A stretch of DNA of 30,600 nt from a bacterium (GTDB lineage: Bacteria; CLD3; SB21): positions 1 to 30,600 of the forward strand of contig JABWCP010000033.1 in assembly GCA_013360215.1 (NCBI GenBank). Reading direction: 5' to 3'. A model generated the notes under the pieces. The model had not been told where the DNA came from, did no database searches, and was given only the letters and a program-made list of their open reading frames with translations. The translations under genes were made by a program, and so were the position numbers. Positions 8,788 to 18,563 of the stretch are shown piece after piece (the first letter of the stretch is position 1; each line of letters starts with the position of its first letter).

Positions 8788-9198
8788 ATACATAAGAACT
8801 GAAGCCAATGTATTTCCAATCACATGATAACCGCCTGTCGCTAAACCATACATGAGTGGTCTCGGAGTATTTGGGTTAATGGCATTGGTAATGGAAATAA
8901 CCATACCGTACCCCACACCAACGAGTAAACCTAATTTTACAGCATCTGTTACGCTTGTAATCGAGCACCATTGTATCAGTATGGCTGTGGCAAAGGTTGA
9001 AATGATGCACCCCATAAATGGGCCAATATAATAGATAACACCCCACTTCATGTCTTTGGTGCGTGTAAATCCCAAAGCTTTATCATAATAAGAACCCGCA
9101 ATAAACGGTGAGAACCACAAGGCTCCCAACATGAAATAAGCAAACCCCGCAACCGCGATAGCCAAGAAATTCAACTCTCCCATACCTAGTTTCTCCAT
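8779..9198 (-). CDS. DUF1761 family membrane protein
   Basis: 139 residues from the first ATG (9198). An internal ATG at 9183 is preceded by GGAG and would give the family's usual beginning (short polar start, then LNFLAIAVAGFAYFMLGALWFSP), so it may be the real start. Four hydrophobic segments are evident, and LGALWFSPFIAG, LGFTRTKDMKWG and the GLATGGYHVIGNTL end are typical of DUF1761, a small integral membrane family without known function. It lies 26 bases after the upstream outer-membrane-like gene, so it could share its transcript. Confidence 0.85.
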   Translation of the reverse strand: MEKLGMGELNFLAIAVAGFAYFMLGALWFSPFIAGSYYDKALGFTRTKDMKWGVIYYIGPFMGCIISTFATAILIQWCSITSVTDAVKLGLLVGVGYGMVISITNAINPNTPRPLMYGLATGGYHVIGNTLASVLMYMI

Positions 9199-9224
9199 AC
9201 AAACTACTGAAACATGATCTAAGA

Positions 9225-9977
9225 TTATTTAAGATTGTATACTATCGCGGCATCTAAAGAATACACGGTACCATAAACTTTTTGGAAATGATCGCTACCT
9301 GATATTTTATGACTCCATGACATGCCCGGTTCGATCACGATTTTTACCGGTAATACACCCAAGGGAAACACAGCGGCCGGCTTAAGGGCTATGCCAATGC
9401 TATGGGCAGGACCGAGCGTCGACTGATTAGCTAGTTTCTTTTGATTTTCATAAAAAACGGAAACCGTTGGAAAAAGAAAACTGAAATAGCTTCGTTCCGG
9501 AAACCAGGTGGATTTAATATTCCATTTATCAATGGATAGTTTCGTGATACTCTCATCCACATAACTGGTATTGTACGTAGAGTATTTTACACCCAAAGCT
9601 AATTTGGATTTGATCGGATTCGATGAGCCAATTTGAAATGGTACATAGTATGCAACAGATCCGGCCCAATAACGCGCGGCGCGCGATTCAACGGGATAAA
9701 TCGTAATATCACGATTCTTTATGATTTCTCCCCAGCCCATTTCTGCCTCAATTTTTTTATATCGTACCCCAATATAAACCGAGCGATCCGATATGTCATT
9801 GCCGAGCTCGCCTTTGAGCCCCTTTAATTCAGGGGAATGATCTGCTGATCCGGAACTATGATCGAAGAACCAGCCACCTTTGACATAAAAACCAACCCCG
9901 TGTTCAATTGTTTCTGTTTGAGCCAAAGACTGTCGGCCAAGGGAAACAAGTAACGCGATTACTATAATAAACTTCAT
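9225..9977 (-). CDS. exported protein, probable outer-membrane beta-barrel
   Basis: 250 residues. MKFIIVIALLVSLGRQSLAQ is a cleavable signal peptide. The mature part shows alternating hydrophobic strands rich in aromatic residues and Gly (VGFYVKGGWFFD, RSVYIGVRYKKIEAEMGWG, SAHSIGIAL-like and YGTVYSLDAAIVYNLK), as in small outer-membrane beta-barrels, but no named family is recognised. An excellent ribosome site (AAAAGGAG, 8 bases before the ATG) supports the start. It is the last of a series of envelope genes. An alternative is a soluble periplasmic beta-sandwich. Confidence 0.7.
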   Translation of the reverse strand: MKFIIVIALLVSLGRQSLAQTETIEHGVGFYVKGGWFFDHSSGSADHSPELKGLKGELGNDISDRSVYIGVRYKKIEAEMGWGEIIKNRDITIYPVESRAARYWAGSVAYYVPFQIGSSNPIKSKLALGVKYSTYNTSYVDESITKLSIDKWNIKSTWFPERSYFSFLFPTVSVFYENQKKLANQSTLGPAHSIGIALKPAAVFPLGVLPVKIVIEPGMSWSHKISGSDHFQKVYGTVYSLDAAIVYNLK

Positions 9978-10048
9978 ATTAGACTCCTTTTAATAAGCTG
10001 TGACCATGAGTAGCGACCGTGCATCACGAAGCGACGGTAGAACTGACA

Positions 10049-10510
10049 TTATTTATAAATAACCAAACCACTGGCTACCATGGTAAGAAGTCTTTGTGCC
10101 CCGTTTATCTTTCCGATTTCTTCATCGGAACGTCCAGCATCTTTGAGATAATTGCGAGCCACTTCTTCGGAGACTTCTTTGACTTTCAATACGCCTTGCA
10201 TTTTTACTTTACGGCGGGCTGCATCTTTGGGAATAAAAAAGCTATCATTTTTAAATGAGATTCGCATCGGCAATATTCCCGATTCGACTTCCATCCAGCA
10301 ACCACGAGCTTGACATACCGTTTTTATTGTTGATTCGACGACGATTTCCTGTCCGTCGTATGATTCGGGATTATTTAAGACTTCCGGCATCGTAACCGCT
10401 TTGTTGAGAGTAATCCCTTCACCGAATTTATCGGCATTTTCTTGTTGCTCATTTTTACTACAACCAGAAATCAATAGCATTATTAAAATGCCACATATTA
10501 ACAATCTCAT
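10049..10510 (-). CDS. DUF4920-type lipoprotein
   Basis: 153 residues from the ATG at 10510, chosen because AAAGGA sits 6 bases upstream and a classic lipoprotein signal follows (MRLLICGILIMLLISGC, lipid Cys at 17); an ATG at 10555 would only add a non-signal tail. The domain matches DUF4920: FGEGITLNKAVTMPEVLNN, the VEGTV-like VESTIKTVCQARGCWMEV and the C-terminal LTMVASGLVIYK. The two cysteines of VCQARGCW are conserved in the family and could bind a metal or form a disulfide. Function is unknown; likely anchored in the periplasm. It lies 44 bases after the BNR gene. Confidence 0.85.
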   Translation of the reverse strand: MRLLICGILIMLLISGCSKNEQQENADKFGEGITLNKAVTMPEVLNNPESYDGQEIVVESTIKTVCQARGCWMEVESGILPMRISFKNDSFFIPKDAARRKVKMQGVLKVKEVSEEVARNYLKDAGRSDEEIGKINGAQRLLTMVASGLVIYK

Positions 10511-10554
10511 AAGATGTCCTTTCGTTATTAAGTTTAATAATCTCCAACATCGCA

Positions 10555-11631
10555 TTATAAGTCAACCATCATGAGACTGCGATCATACGAACTAATTGCC
10601 AATATCCGATTTCCGGATGATGTGATGGACCAATACCCTGACACCGTTTCATCACCTCCGATTTTAAACACATTTTTTCCTTCATCATTGGTGATATAAG
10701 TTGATTGCCATCCTCCGAATATAACAAGTTTACTCTTCGTCATATGCGCAGCCCACAACCCTTCTTTCAAATCCTTTATATGCCATGTTTCACCACCATT
10801 ATTGCTTTGGGAAAAGGATTTTCCATTTGCGCCGGAAATAGTAGCATATAGTTTATTTGGATTTTCATTATCCCATATGATTGCAGGTACCTCAGGCCAC
10901 TCGTTAGATTGATTGGACACTTGTTTCTGTACTAAATACCAATTATAGCCCTGATCCTTGGTTTTTATTATTTTTCCTTTAGAAGCTCCGGCTACGAAAA
11001 TATTTGGATCCGAAGGATGCATCCGTAGCGTACACGAATATCCGAAACCCGTAAGTTTACGCAACTGCCACGTCCGTCCCGTATCCTGACTTACATAAAA
11101 ACCGGCATCTGTATAACTCATGAAAAAAACCTGTGCCGGATTTTGAGGATTAAAAGCCATCGCCTCGGCATCGGCATCAACACCCGGTAGGACGTTAACC
11201 CAATTCTTTCCTCCATTTGATGTTCGGAGCAAGCCCGATGAATGAACTCCTCCCGCAAAAACGATATGGGTATCATTAGGACATACGGCTATAAACTGTA
11301 CATCGCCCGCTCCCTGATTCGTTGATGTGTCAATTGTAGGAGACATAGCGGCAGGCCACGTTTCGCCGCGATCATAACTAATAAGAATTCCACCGCGCCC
11401 TACATAATCATTATAGGTATTGACGTAGATTGTATTGGGATTGACCGGATTGCTAGTAATGGCCTTAGCTACTTTGGTTAAAGAAACTCGCCAACGTACG
11501 TCTGTATATGGATTAACAGGCTCCGTTTTATCCTCGTTTGTTTCTTTGCTTTCGCAGGAGAGTATAACAAAACCCAACAGAAAAACATGCCAATGAATAC
11601 GCGGCCATTTCGTCAGTAGAACCTTGATCAT
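10555..11631 (-). CDS. BNR/Asp-box beta-propeller lipoprotein
   Basis: 358 residues. A basic start, a hydrophobic stretch and a lipobox (VILSC, Cys26) indicate an envelope lipoprotein. Five clear Asp-boxes (S/T-x-x-x-G-x-x-W) occur at residues 85-92, 137-144, 181-188, 224-231 and 276-283 (for example SYDRGETW and SNNGGETW), with a degenerate sixth near 314. This is the signature of a sialidase/VPS10/Ycf48-like beta-propeller. No sialidase Arg triad is evident, so a binding or assembly role is more likely than glycosidase activity. It precedes the DUF4920 lipoprotein in the same direction. The ribosome site AAGAGAG lies upstream of the ATG. Confidence 0.82.
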   Translation of the reverse strand: MIKVLLTKWPRIHWHVFLLGFVILSCESKETNEDKTEPVNPYTDVRWRVSLTKVAKAITSNPVNPNTIYVNTYNDYVGRGGILISYDRGETWPAAMSPTIDTSTNQGAGDVQFIAVCPNDTHIVFAGGVHSSGLLRTSNGGKNWVNVLPGVDADAEAMAFNPQNPAQVFFMSYTDAGFYVSQDTGRTWQLRKLTGFGYSCTLRMHPSDPNIFVAGASKGKIIKTKDQGYNWYLVQKQVSNQSNEWPEVPAIIWDNENPNKLYATISGANGKSFSQSNNGGETWHIKDLKEGLWAAHMTKSKLVIFGGWQSTYITNDEGKNVFKIGGDETVSGYWSITSSGNRILAISSYDRSLMMVDL

Positions 11632-11691
11632 TATAAACTCTCTTCTTTTTAGATCACTTGTTTATACGCATTGTGCTTTATTAATAATCTC

Positions 11692-13833
11692 TCACCCGTT
11701 CACATGTTCAGGAAGCACTTCATAAGGCTTTGTCACCGTACCGCGCATGCTGCGGTATAATGCATCGTATTGTCCGTTGATATACTTCTGAGTAAACTCC
11801 ATATATTCGACAATACACTTATTTTGTTCGTCTTTATAGATAATGGCGGCTTGGATCGTACGATTCAGGATCGCACCAGTAATCGGGTGCCGCTCATAGT
11901 ACCATTGCGGATCCGTTTGAATCACACGTAATACATTAAAACCTTCTGACTTCAAAGCGGAACGTATGCCTTGCTCAATCGTTTTTTCGAGCACGCCTCC
12001 TTTAGGCGGTCGAGCATTTTGTATTTTAGATTTAATTAAGTCGTCACCCAAAGCTGCAAATTTTTCTAACCCTTGCGACCCATCAAGTTCAAACGATCCG
12101 GCTGCAAAGTTTTCATTATCAATACTCAACACCACTCGGATTGAATGCAAACGTGGGGATAGTTGAGATAACATCTTTGCGGCTTGTGCGCCGACTTCGG
12201 GGCGATCGGTTTGCCCCGCATTGGGAGCCACTTCCACTTCCAAGGTCGTAGCATCCATCAAGGTTTTATTGGAAGCCATGATTTGATATTCCACCGTTGC
12301 CATAGGAGCCGCGTACGCATCGTCCGCAGGCACATCCACATAATATTTGATACGCACCGTTGGATTGGCCGTGCGGTACATTTTGGGTAAATCCTTGACC
12401 ATTCCGGTAAAATAAGCCATCGCGTATATTGGTTCACCCCCGTTGAAAAACTCGGATGCGGTTGACGCGTTTTCCTGTTTGATGGAAATTCTGCTTTTGG
12501 AAAAAACAATTTTAGATTTGTTTTCTTTATGAAAGGTGCTTGTAAAAGCTGTCGCTTCAGCAGCATCAATTTCTGTTTTCATTTTTTCAACAGTTGATAA
12601 CGCATCCTTACGCAAACGTTGAATCGAAACATCATCCGGTTTTACCAAAAGCACGGCATCGGCCATAATTACGGCCGTTTCGGCTTTTTCTAAGGCCAGA
12701 CTCAACTGTGTTTTACCATTGGCTTTATATGCGTAAGCTTTTTCAATATGCGAATTGATATCAGCGATATACCCTTTTTTGAGATACGCATTAAATTCAG
12801 TCGGAAATTCTTTTGTTAAATATTCGATTTGTGACGAATTGACATCGTTGTTCTGTTTAGTATTATTTAATGCACTGAGTGCTTTGGGGTAATTTATTTT
12901 GGCACAGTTTTCATAAAAACTTTGAGCTGCATCTTTCGTGAATGCCCCATATTGCAATCCGTTTTGCAACAAAAATTTGCCCTCGAAGTAGGCTTTATCT
13001 ATGAGCTTTTTAAATCCCTCACTCGAATTTCCGGACGATTCAATAGCCTGTAATTCTTTTTCATATTGCAATAAATCCGCAGCATAACTTGATGTACTAA
13101 GTTGCGGCCATTCTTTAATGGCATTTTGCAGTGCCGTGCGCGCTTCATCTAAATCGTCTTTCGCTTGCGAAGTCATGTAGCTATCATAATTGGAGCGTTG
13201 TTTCAATGACGCGACCTGATCTTGTACATCGGATACCATACGCCGAATTTTGGACTGAACTGAAATGAATCGCGATTTTTCGTTGAATGTTTTTTTTGCT
13301 TCTTCGAAATCTTGTTTGATTTCGCGCATAGCCGATTCATAGACATCGGCATTGGCAAGCAGTTTTCCTGTGCGTACTGTTGTTAATGATTCCTGGGCAC
13401 GGGAATGATGTATCTCGAACTTCGAAAATACATGATCGGCAATATTCTGATCCTCTTTGCTGTTATCCGTTTCGACCTCCGTTAGACATTCCAGCATGCG
13501 AACGATATACGTTTTTAACGTCTTCACTTCGAAAGGATCGCTATCCGCCGATACCGTCAATTTTTGATAATCATCATGAGTGCTTTTTTTTGATTCGGAG
13601 TTCTCTTTTGCAGCGGTCGAACCTTGTTGTATTTGAGGAATCTCTCCAGCTTTTTTTTCAGTTGCAGTGGATTTTGACGGATCGTCTGATTTCTTTGATT
13701 TGTCTTTAACTTCTTTTTTACTTTCTTCTTTGTTTTTTTTCTTAGCCTTATCCAGAATTTTTTTACCGTCAGGTATTTGGCCAAATAGCGTCAAAGGAAC
13801 CATGACGAGAATCAATAACATCGCTTTATACAT
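11692..13833 (-). CDS. large exported protein with Lys/Glu-rich N-terminus, function unknown
   Basis: 713 residues from the ATG at 13833; AAAGG 7 bases upstream and the signal peptide MYKAMLLILVMVPLTLFGQ fix this start (an ATG at 13905 would add 24 residues before it). After the signal comes a strongly charged low-complexity stretch (residues ~20-75, Lys, Glu, Ser, Asp), then several hundred helical residues with TPR-like character, and a mixed alpha/beta C-terminal part with RTIQAAIIYKDEQNKCIVEY. No known family or active site is recognised. A periplasmic or surface scaffold is plausible. Confidence 0.7.
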   Translation of the reverse strand: MYKAMLLILVMVPLTLFGQIPDGKKILDKAKKKNKEESKKEVKDKSKKSDDPSKSTATEKKAGEIPQIQQGSTAAKENSESKKSTHDDYQKLTVSADSDPFEVKTLKTYIVRMLECLTEVETDNSKEDQNIADHVFSKFEIHHSRAQESLTTVRTGKLLANADVYESAMREIKQDFEEAKKTFNEKSRFISVQSKIRRMVSDVQDQVASLKQRSNYDSYMTSQAKDDLDEARTALQNAIKEWPQLSTSSYAADLLQYEKELQAIESSGNSSEGFKKLIDKAYFEGKFLLQNGLQYGAFTKDAAQSFYENCAKINYPKALSALNNTKQNNDVNSSQIEYLTKEFPTEFNAYLKKGYIADINSHIEKAYAYKANGKTQLSLALEKAETAVIMADAVLLVKPDDVSIQRLRKDALSTVEKMKTEIDAAEATAFTSTFHKENKSKIVFSKSRISIKQENASTASEFFNGGEPIYAMAYFTGMVKDLPKMYRTANPTVRIKYYVDVPADDAYAAPMATVEYQIMASNKTLMDATTLEVEVAPNAGQTDRPEVGAQAAKMLSQLSPRLHSIRVVLSIDNENFAAGSFELDGSQGLEKFAALGDDLIKSKIQNARPPKGGVLEKTIEQGIRSALKSEGFNVLRVIQTDPQWYYERHPITGAILNRTIQAAIIYKDEQNKCIVEYMEFTQKYINGQYDALYRSMRGTVTKPYEVLPEHVNG

Positions 13834-13931
13834 TTTTATGCCTTTGGATTTAGCGAAGTTACCCTCTTTCTGCTTTGCAGCAGAAAGAGGGGCTTCGGTT
13901 CTCATGGGAGGAGGGTTATTTTTGTTTTATT

Positions 13932-14489
13932 TCAATCCATCTGATCATACAAGGATTCCAGCTTATTAAGTACCGTAGTCGGATTGGTAGATGTAACCCA
14001 AACCGGATCCAGTTTTTTTATACTGGCATTGCACGCAGTAAGGTCATTCAAATAGTATTGGCAAAACGCCTTGTGGAGTATAAGATCATTGAGTTCAACG
14101 GATGGATCATGGACAAAATAGTATTCGGGATCCCAGCGTTCGACAAAATTGGCTGCATAGATAGCCGAAGCATATCGGCCCGTTTCCCAACTGGTTATGG
14201 CAATCCCTGCGTATCCGTCTAATACGGAATCGGCAGCGGCAATACGGAAAGCACGATCCGCTTCGGGAATACTGTCCATACGAAGCAACGTCCAACCTAA
14301 TCCAATACGCGCATTGGGCCCATTAAGTGCTGAAAATTCAGCATAAGCTCCGTCATAATCTTGATTTTCAAATTTTTTCCAGGCAGCATCCAGTAAACTT
14401 GCTTCGTAGTCGTCACAAGCACCCGTGGCACAGGTCAGGATTAATGACAAAAATAAAATCGGCTTCGAAATATGTTTTATATGTTTCAT
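13932..14489 (-). CDS. small TPR lipoprotein
   Basis: 185 residues. The N-terminus is basic then hydrophobic and ends in a possible lipobox (CATGAC, Cys25), so it is probably lipid-anchored. The body has TPR-like units (WKKFENQDYDGAYAEFSAL, GWTLLRMDSIPEADRAFRIA, ITSWETGRYASAIYAANFV), suggesting a protein-binding adaptor. It starts 20 bases after the beta-helix gene stops, so the two are likely cotranscribed, and it may help handle that large exported protein. No strong ribosome site was found. Confidence 0.75.
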   Translation of the reverse strand: MKHIKHISKPILFLSLILTCATGACDDYEASLLDAAWKKFENQDYDGAYAEFSALNGPNARIGLGWTLLRMDSIPEADRAFRIAAADSVLDGYAGIAITSWETGRYASAIYAANFVERWDPEYYFVHDPSVELNDLILHKAFCQYYLNDLTACNASIKKLDPVWVTSTNPTTVLNKLESLYDQMD

Positions 14490-14509
14490 GTGATTATAGG
14501 TTTGATGTT

Positions 14510-17500
14510 TTATTTGAGTAATACCATTTTTTTGGAAAGTATGCCGTCAACCGTCTCTAATCGGTAGATATAGATACCGCTCGGCACCGCCGATCCTTTC
14601 TGATTTTTCCCGTCCCACATCACGTTATGATAACCGGCTGTTCGCTGTTCGGAAATCAAATTGCGAATCTTTTGACCAAGCATATTATATACGGCGATGC
14701 GCACATAGCCATCATTTGCAAGGCCAAATCGAATGCTTGTGCTCGGATTAAATGGGTTCGGATAATTCTGTGCCAAATCTAACGACTTAGGTATCTCCGA
14801 AAAGGATGAATCATATACGAGCGCATATCGCCCGCTTTCATTGATGCTGGTATATACTCGGTTTTCATCGGCGTGCGTGATCATAGAGCGTTCCCAACCA
14901 CCCGTAGCATCTAATCGTGTAATTTTCAAATGTTTTGTAGAAAATCCGGGAATTGTAAGATTCCAATCACTCCGATGTGCCGGGGTGATATTAAAACTTA
15001 ACTCCGAAGCCCACGACTGCGAAGCGGTTGATAAGATTTCGCAAGTTTGCAAAATGTTTGATCCGTTATTGGTCAAATCGTTGTCCGATGAAATCTCTGA
15101 AAGAATCAAATAACCTTCGGCGCGCGCTGATGATTTCAGGATACGCATTTCCGCTTGACCGGAACGAAGTACACTTGTACTGCCGGAACCCAGATCGGCT
15201 ACGACATATGTTTTGAGAGCAATGGCTTGATTGAGGATCGTATCATTGGCCGTCACTTCAAAAGCCAATTCCCCGTCGGCTGTGATTTCGTATTCAGCTC
15301 GATACATACGCGTATGCGCCGGTACGATCTGTAGCGGGACTGTCGTGTTATTGATTTTTAGCGAAACCGACGATAGTGGTTCATCCGATACAGCGTAAAA
15401 CTCAATCCGATCTTTTAGAACCGTACTTCGCAAAAGACCGGTGTGCACCACCGGTGCCTGATTTTCTAAACCCAATCCCTGCAAAGGAATTCGCAGTTCG
15501 CGCTGGTATCCGTCGTGACTAAGAATGAGCGTATCCAGAGATACACCTATCGCCGACGGTGTAAAATGTACACCCACGCGCAACGTATCGCTATCAATCG
15601 AATACGGTAAACTGCTTCCATCAAAACTATAACCGGATGTTCCGGCACGCGCTAATCGAATAGCCGTTACATTTAGAGGCGCTTTGGGAGCATACAGTTC
15701 TACCTGACGATTCGAGACATAGGTTACGCGTGTATTGGGAAAACTATATTGAAGTTCTTCCGATGTAAGTACCGAAGGTTCTGTCGCGACGCCCTCCAAG
15801 GTCAACGCAAATACTCGGCTATCGTACACGACACGTAGTGTGTCCGAAAAAACACCTTCGGATTCAGGTTTAAATTTGACCCATCCGATCAACGTATCGG
15901 GGTAACTATGATCCAGCGTATCCGCATTTTTTCCGTCCCAACTAAACACATCACCGGAATACATCACAATTTGTGAAATAACGGAACCGGCATCCGCATA
16001 AAACCGTAATGGAACGGAAATACTATCAAAGGCCTTGATGCTTCCGAGAGAAATTACAGCTCTGTAACTATGATCACGCTCCAGTATATTACCCGCCGAT
16101 GAAGGGATATAGCGCGTTGACCATAGGGACGAATTGAACGCGCTGTCTTGTGTGGCCGCAAGTGTTTGACCTTCCGATAATCCCGGAACCGAAATTGCCC
16201 ACGTACCTTGTGTATCCGCGTACGTACCGCCGATAATATCCGAAGCTTGTGTTTTTCCGGGCTCATCTAAAAATAGTTCAACACGCGAACCCGGCTGTGC
16301 TTTTCCCCACACGCCTACATTCGCAATCCCACCCATGATGTGAGGAGGCGTTACGCTGTTCTTTGAATTGGAAGGCAGCGTAATACCGCTTTTGTTTTCA
16401 TAAATACGATTCCAATACCACCGATTACTGTTGGACTCCACATCGACAATACTGATACCTGAAATATTATTATAGGCAATAGTATTATGTTCGATCAAAG
16501 TGCCGAATGTATTCGATGTGATGCTAATCCCAACGCCGCTATTCCCACGCGGAATAGTACCCAGTGAATCGGCTACACCAATAGCATTATGGTGAATGTG
16601 CGTGTTATACGTATTTGATAAATTAACCGCATTAATTATCGAACCGATTTTATTATAAGCGATGGTGTTACCGCGAGCCTGATTAACAGATATTCCGTGC
16701 CCGCCGCCGCGTATTTGATTTTCGATACCAAGACCGATAGCATTGCCTTCAATATGATTGTGATTCGCCCCGATCCCAATTGAAATCAATTGCGTGGACC
16801 AGGAGATACTGTTTCCTTCGCCTGACGTGCGCGATCCGATGCGATTATTTTCTCCGTTGATTTCTAAAGCGATATTAAATCCTTTGGGGCCGTTACCCAA
16901 AACATCAGCCCCTATTATATTTCCCGATAAAAAGCATGAATCGGCAAACACCTGTATTGCGCGACCGGCATTGGTTCCGGCAAATATATTTCGATGTACT
17001 ACACTGGCATGGCCCCACAAGATCAGTGCCGTATTGTTCGGTTCTACCGTCACACCATCCGGCATAAGCCCGAAAACGTTGTTCTGCACTTCGATAGCGC
17101 GGGAAGATGTATGCGTGTTGATTGCCGTACCTTTATTGACAAAATAATTACGACCGTCGTCGCTGCCATCGCCCAAGATCAATCCCGATGCCGCATTCTC
17201 GACGCCAATACCGCCACGTACTAACGTAGCGCTTCCGTCTGCATTCAAACCAAAATAATTACCAAGAATATGATTGGCGGTGCCGTCCTGAACGTAGATA
17301 TCCACTTGCGTTGTGGAAAAAACATTCCTTTCTCCGACCGTCGCTCCGCCAATAATATTTTCTGAACTCCCCGACACCAACTGAATTCCCCGATTAAGCC
17401 GGCCTGCGCTGAGACCCGTACTGTCCGTACCAAAATAATTACCGATGATGGTATTGCGATGCGCTTGTATAAGAAGTAATGCCGACGCGTTTTCACCGCT

Positions 17501-18520
17501 ACCGAACACATTACGTCCCGGTCGTGTGTGGTGGCCAATCAGGTTATCGTCGCCATAAATCGTCAAACCGGCGGCCAAAAATGGCGCCGGCGTTTGGCCG
17601 TCATGTTGCAATCCAAAAATATTGCCCATGATGACGTTACTATCGGAATGCACTTCGCCATAGGTCAAGTAACTCGCGAAAACATTGGGATTGACGTACG
17701 AACCGTCCTTTTTACCTCCGATTTTAGTAGCTTGCCCGTGTATAGTCAGCGCTCTATTGCTAAACACCGTATCGGATTGAATGCTCGGATTGTTGAATCC
17801 AAAATAGTTACCGTACACGCCGTCTTCACGCGCCGTGGCGCCGATATACAATTCTGTTTCACTGCTCGCGGCAAAATAATTTCCCAAAAACGTATTAAAC
17901 CCCGACGAATGATCCGCTATGGCCGTACCGTTCGGCTCGATCGCCGCATAATTCGAATACGGATACGGCTTTGCAAAACCGAAGGCATTGTTAAGAATAC
18001 CATTATTTTGCCCCTTGATGTAAATACCGGTACGGCAGTTTGATATTTTATTATACGTGATAAAGCATCCGTTACTTGCGATATAAACCCCAATCTTAGC
18101 ATCGAACATATTGAGTCCTATTATCTCAACCATCTGTCCGGCTTGAATCGTCCATAGTGTGTCATTCAAAGGATCATCCGCATGCAAGCCCCAATTATTA
18201 AACAAATGCTCCGACGGCAGTTCTCCGGAACTTACTTTTACACCTTCCGTGACGATGAGCGAACCGGATGTCAAGAGGATATCGCTATGATTAATGATAA
18301 TATTATCTTGTCCCGGCCAGGTATTAGCTTCATATACGGCGCGTCGTAACGATCCTTCAGGGCCCGGATTCGGGCCATCCGTACCATTGGTTACCAAAAA
18401 AGACTGCTGCGCGTAGGATGAATACATCCCTACACTTTGAATACAAAGGCCTATAAGCATCCATAAAAGCACTCGCGCTTGACTCAACATGCGTGACATA
18501 ACAACCGCCATATAATTCAT
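14510..18520 (-). CDS. giant secreted right-handed beta-helix protein with T9SS/FlgD-like C-terminal tail
   Basis: 1336 residues. Signal peptide to about residue 38 (ending SSYAQQ). EGSLRRAVYEAN is the CSLREAI-like cap before a parallel beta-helix spanning roughly 50-720, with many rungs of the type GNYFGLNADGS or NxxG (for example IIGNYFGTDSTG, ILGNYFGLNADG). Then come an Ig-like segment (~725-800) and two choice-of-anchor D/SPD-2-like beta-sandwiches (~815-1050). The last ~85 residues, NYPNPFNPSTSIRFGL to IYIYRLETVDG, are the FCB secretion or surface-attachment domain. Likely a surface adhesin or polysaccharide-binding protein; no lyase catalytic residues could be identified. Ribosome site AAAGGA 7 bases before the ATG. 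Confidence 0.9.
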   Translation of the reverse strand: MNYMAVVMSRMLSQARVLLWMLIGLCIQSVGMYSSYAQQSFLVTNGTDGPNPGPEGSLRRAVYEANTWPGQDNIIINHSDILLTSGSLIVTEGVKVSSGELPSEHLFNNWGLHADDPLNDTLWTIQAGQMVEIIGLNMFDAKIGVYIASNGCFITYNKISNCRTGIYIKGQNNGILNNAFGFAKPYPYSNYAAIEPNGTAIADHSSGFNTFLGNYFAASSETELYIGATAREDGVYGNYFGFNNPSIQSDTVFSNRALTIHGQATKIGGKKDGSYVNPNVFASYLTYGEVHSDSNVIMGNIFGLQHDGQTPAPFLAAGLTIYGDDNLIGHHTRPGRNVFGSGENASALLLIQAHRNTIIGNYFGTDSTGLSAGRLNRGIQLVSGSSENIIGGATVGERNVFSTTQVDIYVQDGTANHILGNYFGLNADGSATLVRGGIGVENAASGLILGDGSDDGRNYFVNKGTAINTHTSSRAIEVQNNVFGLMPDGVTVEPNNTALILWGHASVVHRNIFAGTNAGRAIQVFADSCFLSGNIIGADVLGNGPKGFNIALEINGENNRIGSRTSGEGNSISWSTQLISIGIGANHNHIEGNAIGLGIENQIRGGGHGISVNQARGNTIAYNKIGSIINAVNLSNTYNTHIHHNAIGVADSLGTIPRGNSGVGISITSNTFGTLIEHNTIAYNNISGISIVDVESNSNRWYWNRIYENKSGITLPSNSKNSVTPPHIMGGIANVGVWGKAQPGSRVELFLDEPGKTQASDIIGGTYADTQGTWAISVPGLSEGQTLAATQDSAFNSSLWSTRYIPSSAGNILERDHSYRAVISLGSIKAFDSISVPLRFYADAGSVISQIVMYSGDVFSWDGKNADTLDHSYPDTLIGWVKFKPESEGVFSDTLRVVYDSRVFALTLEGVATEPSVLTSEELQYSFPNTRVTYVSNRQVELYAPKAPLNVTAIRLARAGTSGYSFDGSSLPYSIDSDTLRVGVHFTPSAIGVSLDTLILSHDGYQRELRIPLQGLGLENQAPVVHTGLLRSTVLKDRIEFYAVSDEPLSSVSLKINNTTVPLQIVPAHTRMYRAEYEITADGELAFEVTANDTILNQAIALKTYVVADLGSGSTSVLRSGQAEMRILKSSARAEGYLILSEISSDNDLTNNGSNILQTCEILSTASQSWASELSFNITPAHRSDWNLTIPGFSTKHLKITRLDATGGWERSMITHADENRVYTSINESGRYALVYDSSFSEIPKSLDLAQNYPNPFNPSTSIRFGLANDGYVRIAVYNMLGQKIRNLISEQRTAGYHNVMWDGKNQKGSAVPSGIYIYRLETVDGILSKKMVLLK

Positions 18521-18563
18521 TGGAATCCTTTATTTGATGTGGGCATACGGCTCACGATGAGAA

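Noticed and set aside
13833-13905. Upstream ATG start of the 713-residue protein
   Set aside because: It would place 24 charged residues before a good signal peptide, and the internal ATG has the better ribosome site.
17528-18043. 171-codon plus-strand frame opposite the beta-helix gene
   Set aside because: Arg/Ile-rich antisense shadow of the repeated rungs; no start signal.
16400-18300. Repeated short motifs in the beta-helix gene as a CRISPR or DNA repeat array
   Set aside because: They are degenerate coding repeats in frame with protein rungs, with no constant repeat or spacer length.
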